From Ostreococcus lucimarinus CCE9901 (lineage: Eukaryota; Chlorophyta; Mamiellophyceae; Mamiellales; Bathycoccaceae), in NCBI RefSeq assembly GCF_000092065.1, contig NC_009359.1:310001-374000 (forward strand): a stretch of DNA of 64,000 bases, read 5' to 3'. Of this stretch, positions 63,623-64,000 are shown piece after piece (positions within the stretch are counted from its first letter, which is position 1; each line of letters opens with the position of its first letter). The position numbers were made by a program, and so were the translations under genes. A model generated the notes under the pieces. It was not told the origin of the DNA and did not search any database. It saw only the letters and a program-made list of their open reading frames with translations.

Positions 63623-64000
63623 GTGGGTTGGTTGGATGTCCCGGCGTCGGTCGTCTCGAGCGCGTCGGCGTCGCGCGCGGGCGTTCGCGGTGTCGCGGTC
63701 GCGCGTCGAGGGTGACGCGGCGCGCGCTTTTCGATCGCGCGCTTCGAGCGCGTCGACGTGTGCGCGCGCGCGACGCGCGCGCGTCGACGCGCGCTGCTGA
63801 CGCGGACGCGGGCGTCGGTCCGTGTTGCGGTCCGTGTTGAAGCGACGCTTCGCGTCGCGGCGTCGACCGACGGCGCGCGCGCGGCGACGCACTCGCGCGC
63901 GCGACGAACGCGACGAACGCGACGCGCGAACGACGCGCGATCGCGATGCCGCGAGGGCGAACCGAGGACGGCGCGCGCGAGGGAGGACGGCGAAGGGTGA
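63623..64000. other. 378-bp window end
   Basis: GC-rich sequence with Arg/Ala-coding frames on both strands. It is probably the 5' region of the short PDCD4-like gene and perhaps an upstream exon; nothing else is recognisable. Confidence 0.5.

Noticed and set aside
63758-64000. Open plus-strand frame running off the window end
   Set aside because: Arg/Ala/Thr low complexity; no domain and no way to see its continuation.

Overview
This window looks like nuclear DNA from a very compact, picoplanktonic green alga of the Mamiellophyceae. Ostreococcus fits best and Micromonas is a possible alternative. The reasons are: 36 protein-coding genes in 64 kb on both strands, gaps often below 150 bp, mostly intron-less genes with a few short introns, high but not extreme GC, Arg/Ala-rich plastid and mitochondrial presequences, and plant-type families (thioredoxin x, RabE, a plastid DEAD-box helicase with a GUCT-like tail, a DUF2358 protein, an MSL-type channel). 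The genus is an inference. I see no mobile element, virus, CRISPR array, tRNA or rRNA gene. Assignments rest on recognising motifs in the translations; no database search was run.

Layout. 1-10 kb: a 5'-truncated acidic/His-rich membrane protein, a membrane-anchored beta-lactamase-fold protein with degenerate active-site motifs, an organellar MscS channel, two unrecognised proteins in a head-to-head pair, and a MAPK-like kinase. 10-21.5 kb: a Nup214/Nup159-type FG nucleoporin, an NTF2-like plastid protein, a full-length CFAP57 (an axonemal protein), a small mitochondrial protein and a DUF3054 membrane protein. 22-34 kb: a J-domain/FN3 protein, a giant patatin-like lipase, a WD40/coiled-coil/tail-anchored protein and a plastid TPR protein. 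34-43 kb: a DEAD-box helicase, a nucleoside hydrolase, a rhomboid protease, a DUF2358 protein, SWC4/DMAP1, and an ING-N-terminus/SGF29-Tudor fusion. 43-52 kb: thioredoxin x, a GATA factor, a TIM22-family protein, a carnosine N-methyltransferase-like enzyme, a 1,200-residue coiled-coil protein and an ankyrin/TM protein. 53-64 kb: a MetX-type homoserine acyltransferase, a WD40 protein with a PIP-like N terminus, RabE, a DMT transporter, eRF1, an F-box protein, TMEM18, a PDCD4-like two-MA3 protein and a truncated relative of it.

The genes do not form an operon or an obvious pathway. Two organisational features stand out. Eight head-to-head pairs share intervals of 39-165 bp. All six introns that can be placed by protein homology carry GACTGAC 24-42 nt before the acceptor. 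One pair is thematically coherent: SWC4 (NuA4/SWR1) and an ING-Tudor protein (histone H3K4me-reader architecture) diverge from one 130-bp interval.

The observations most worth following are the ING-SGF29 domain fusion, a 17-nt micro-exon in eRF1, an intact CFAP57 in what may be a non-flagellate lineage, and the loss of catalytic motifs in the beta-lactamase-like protein.
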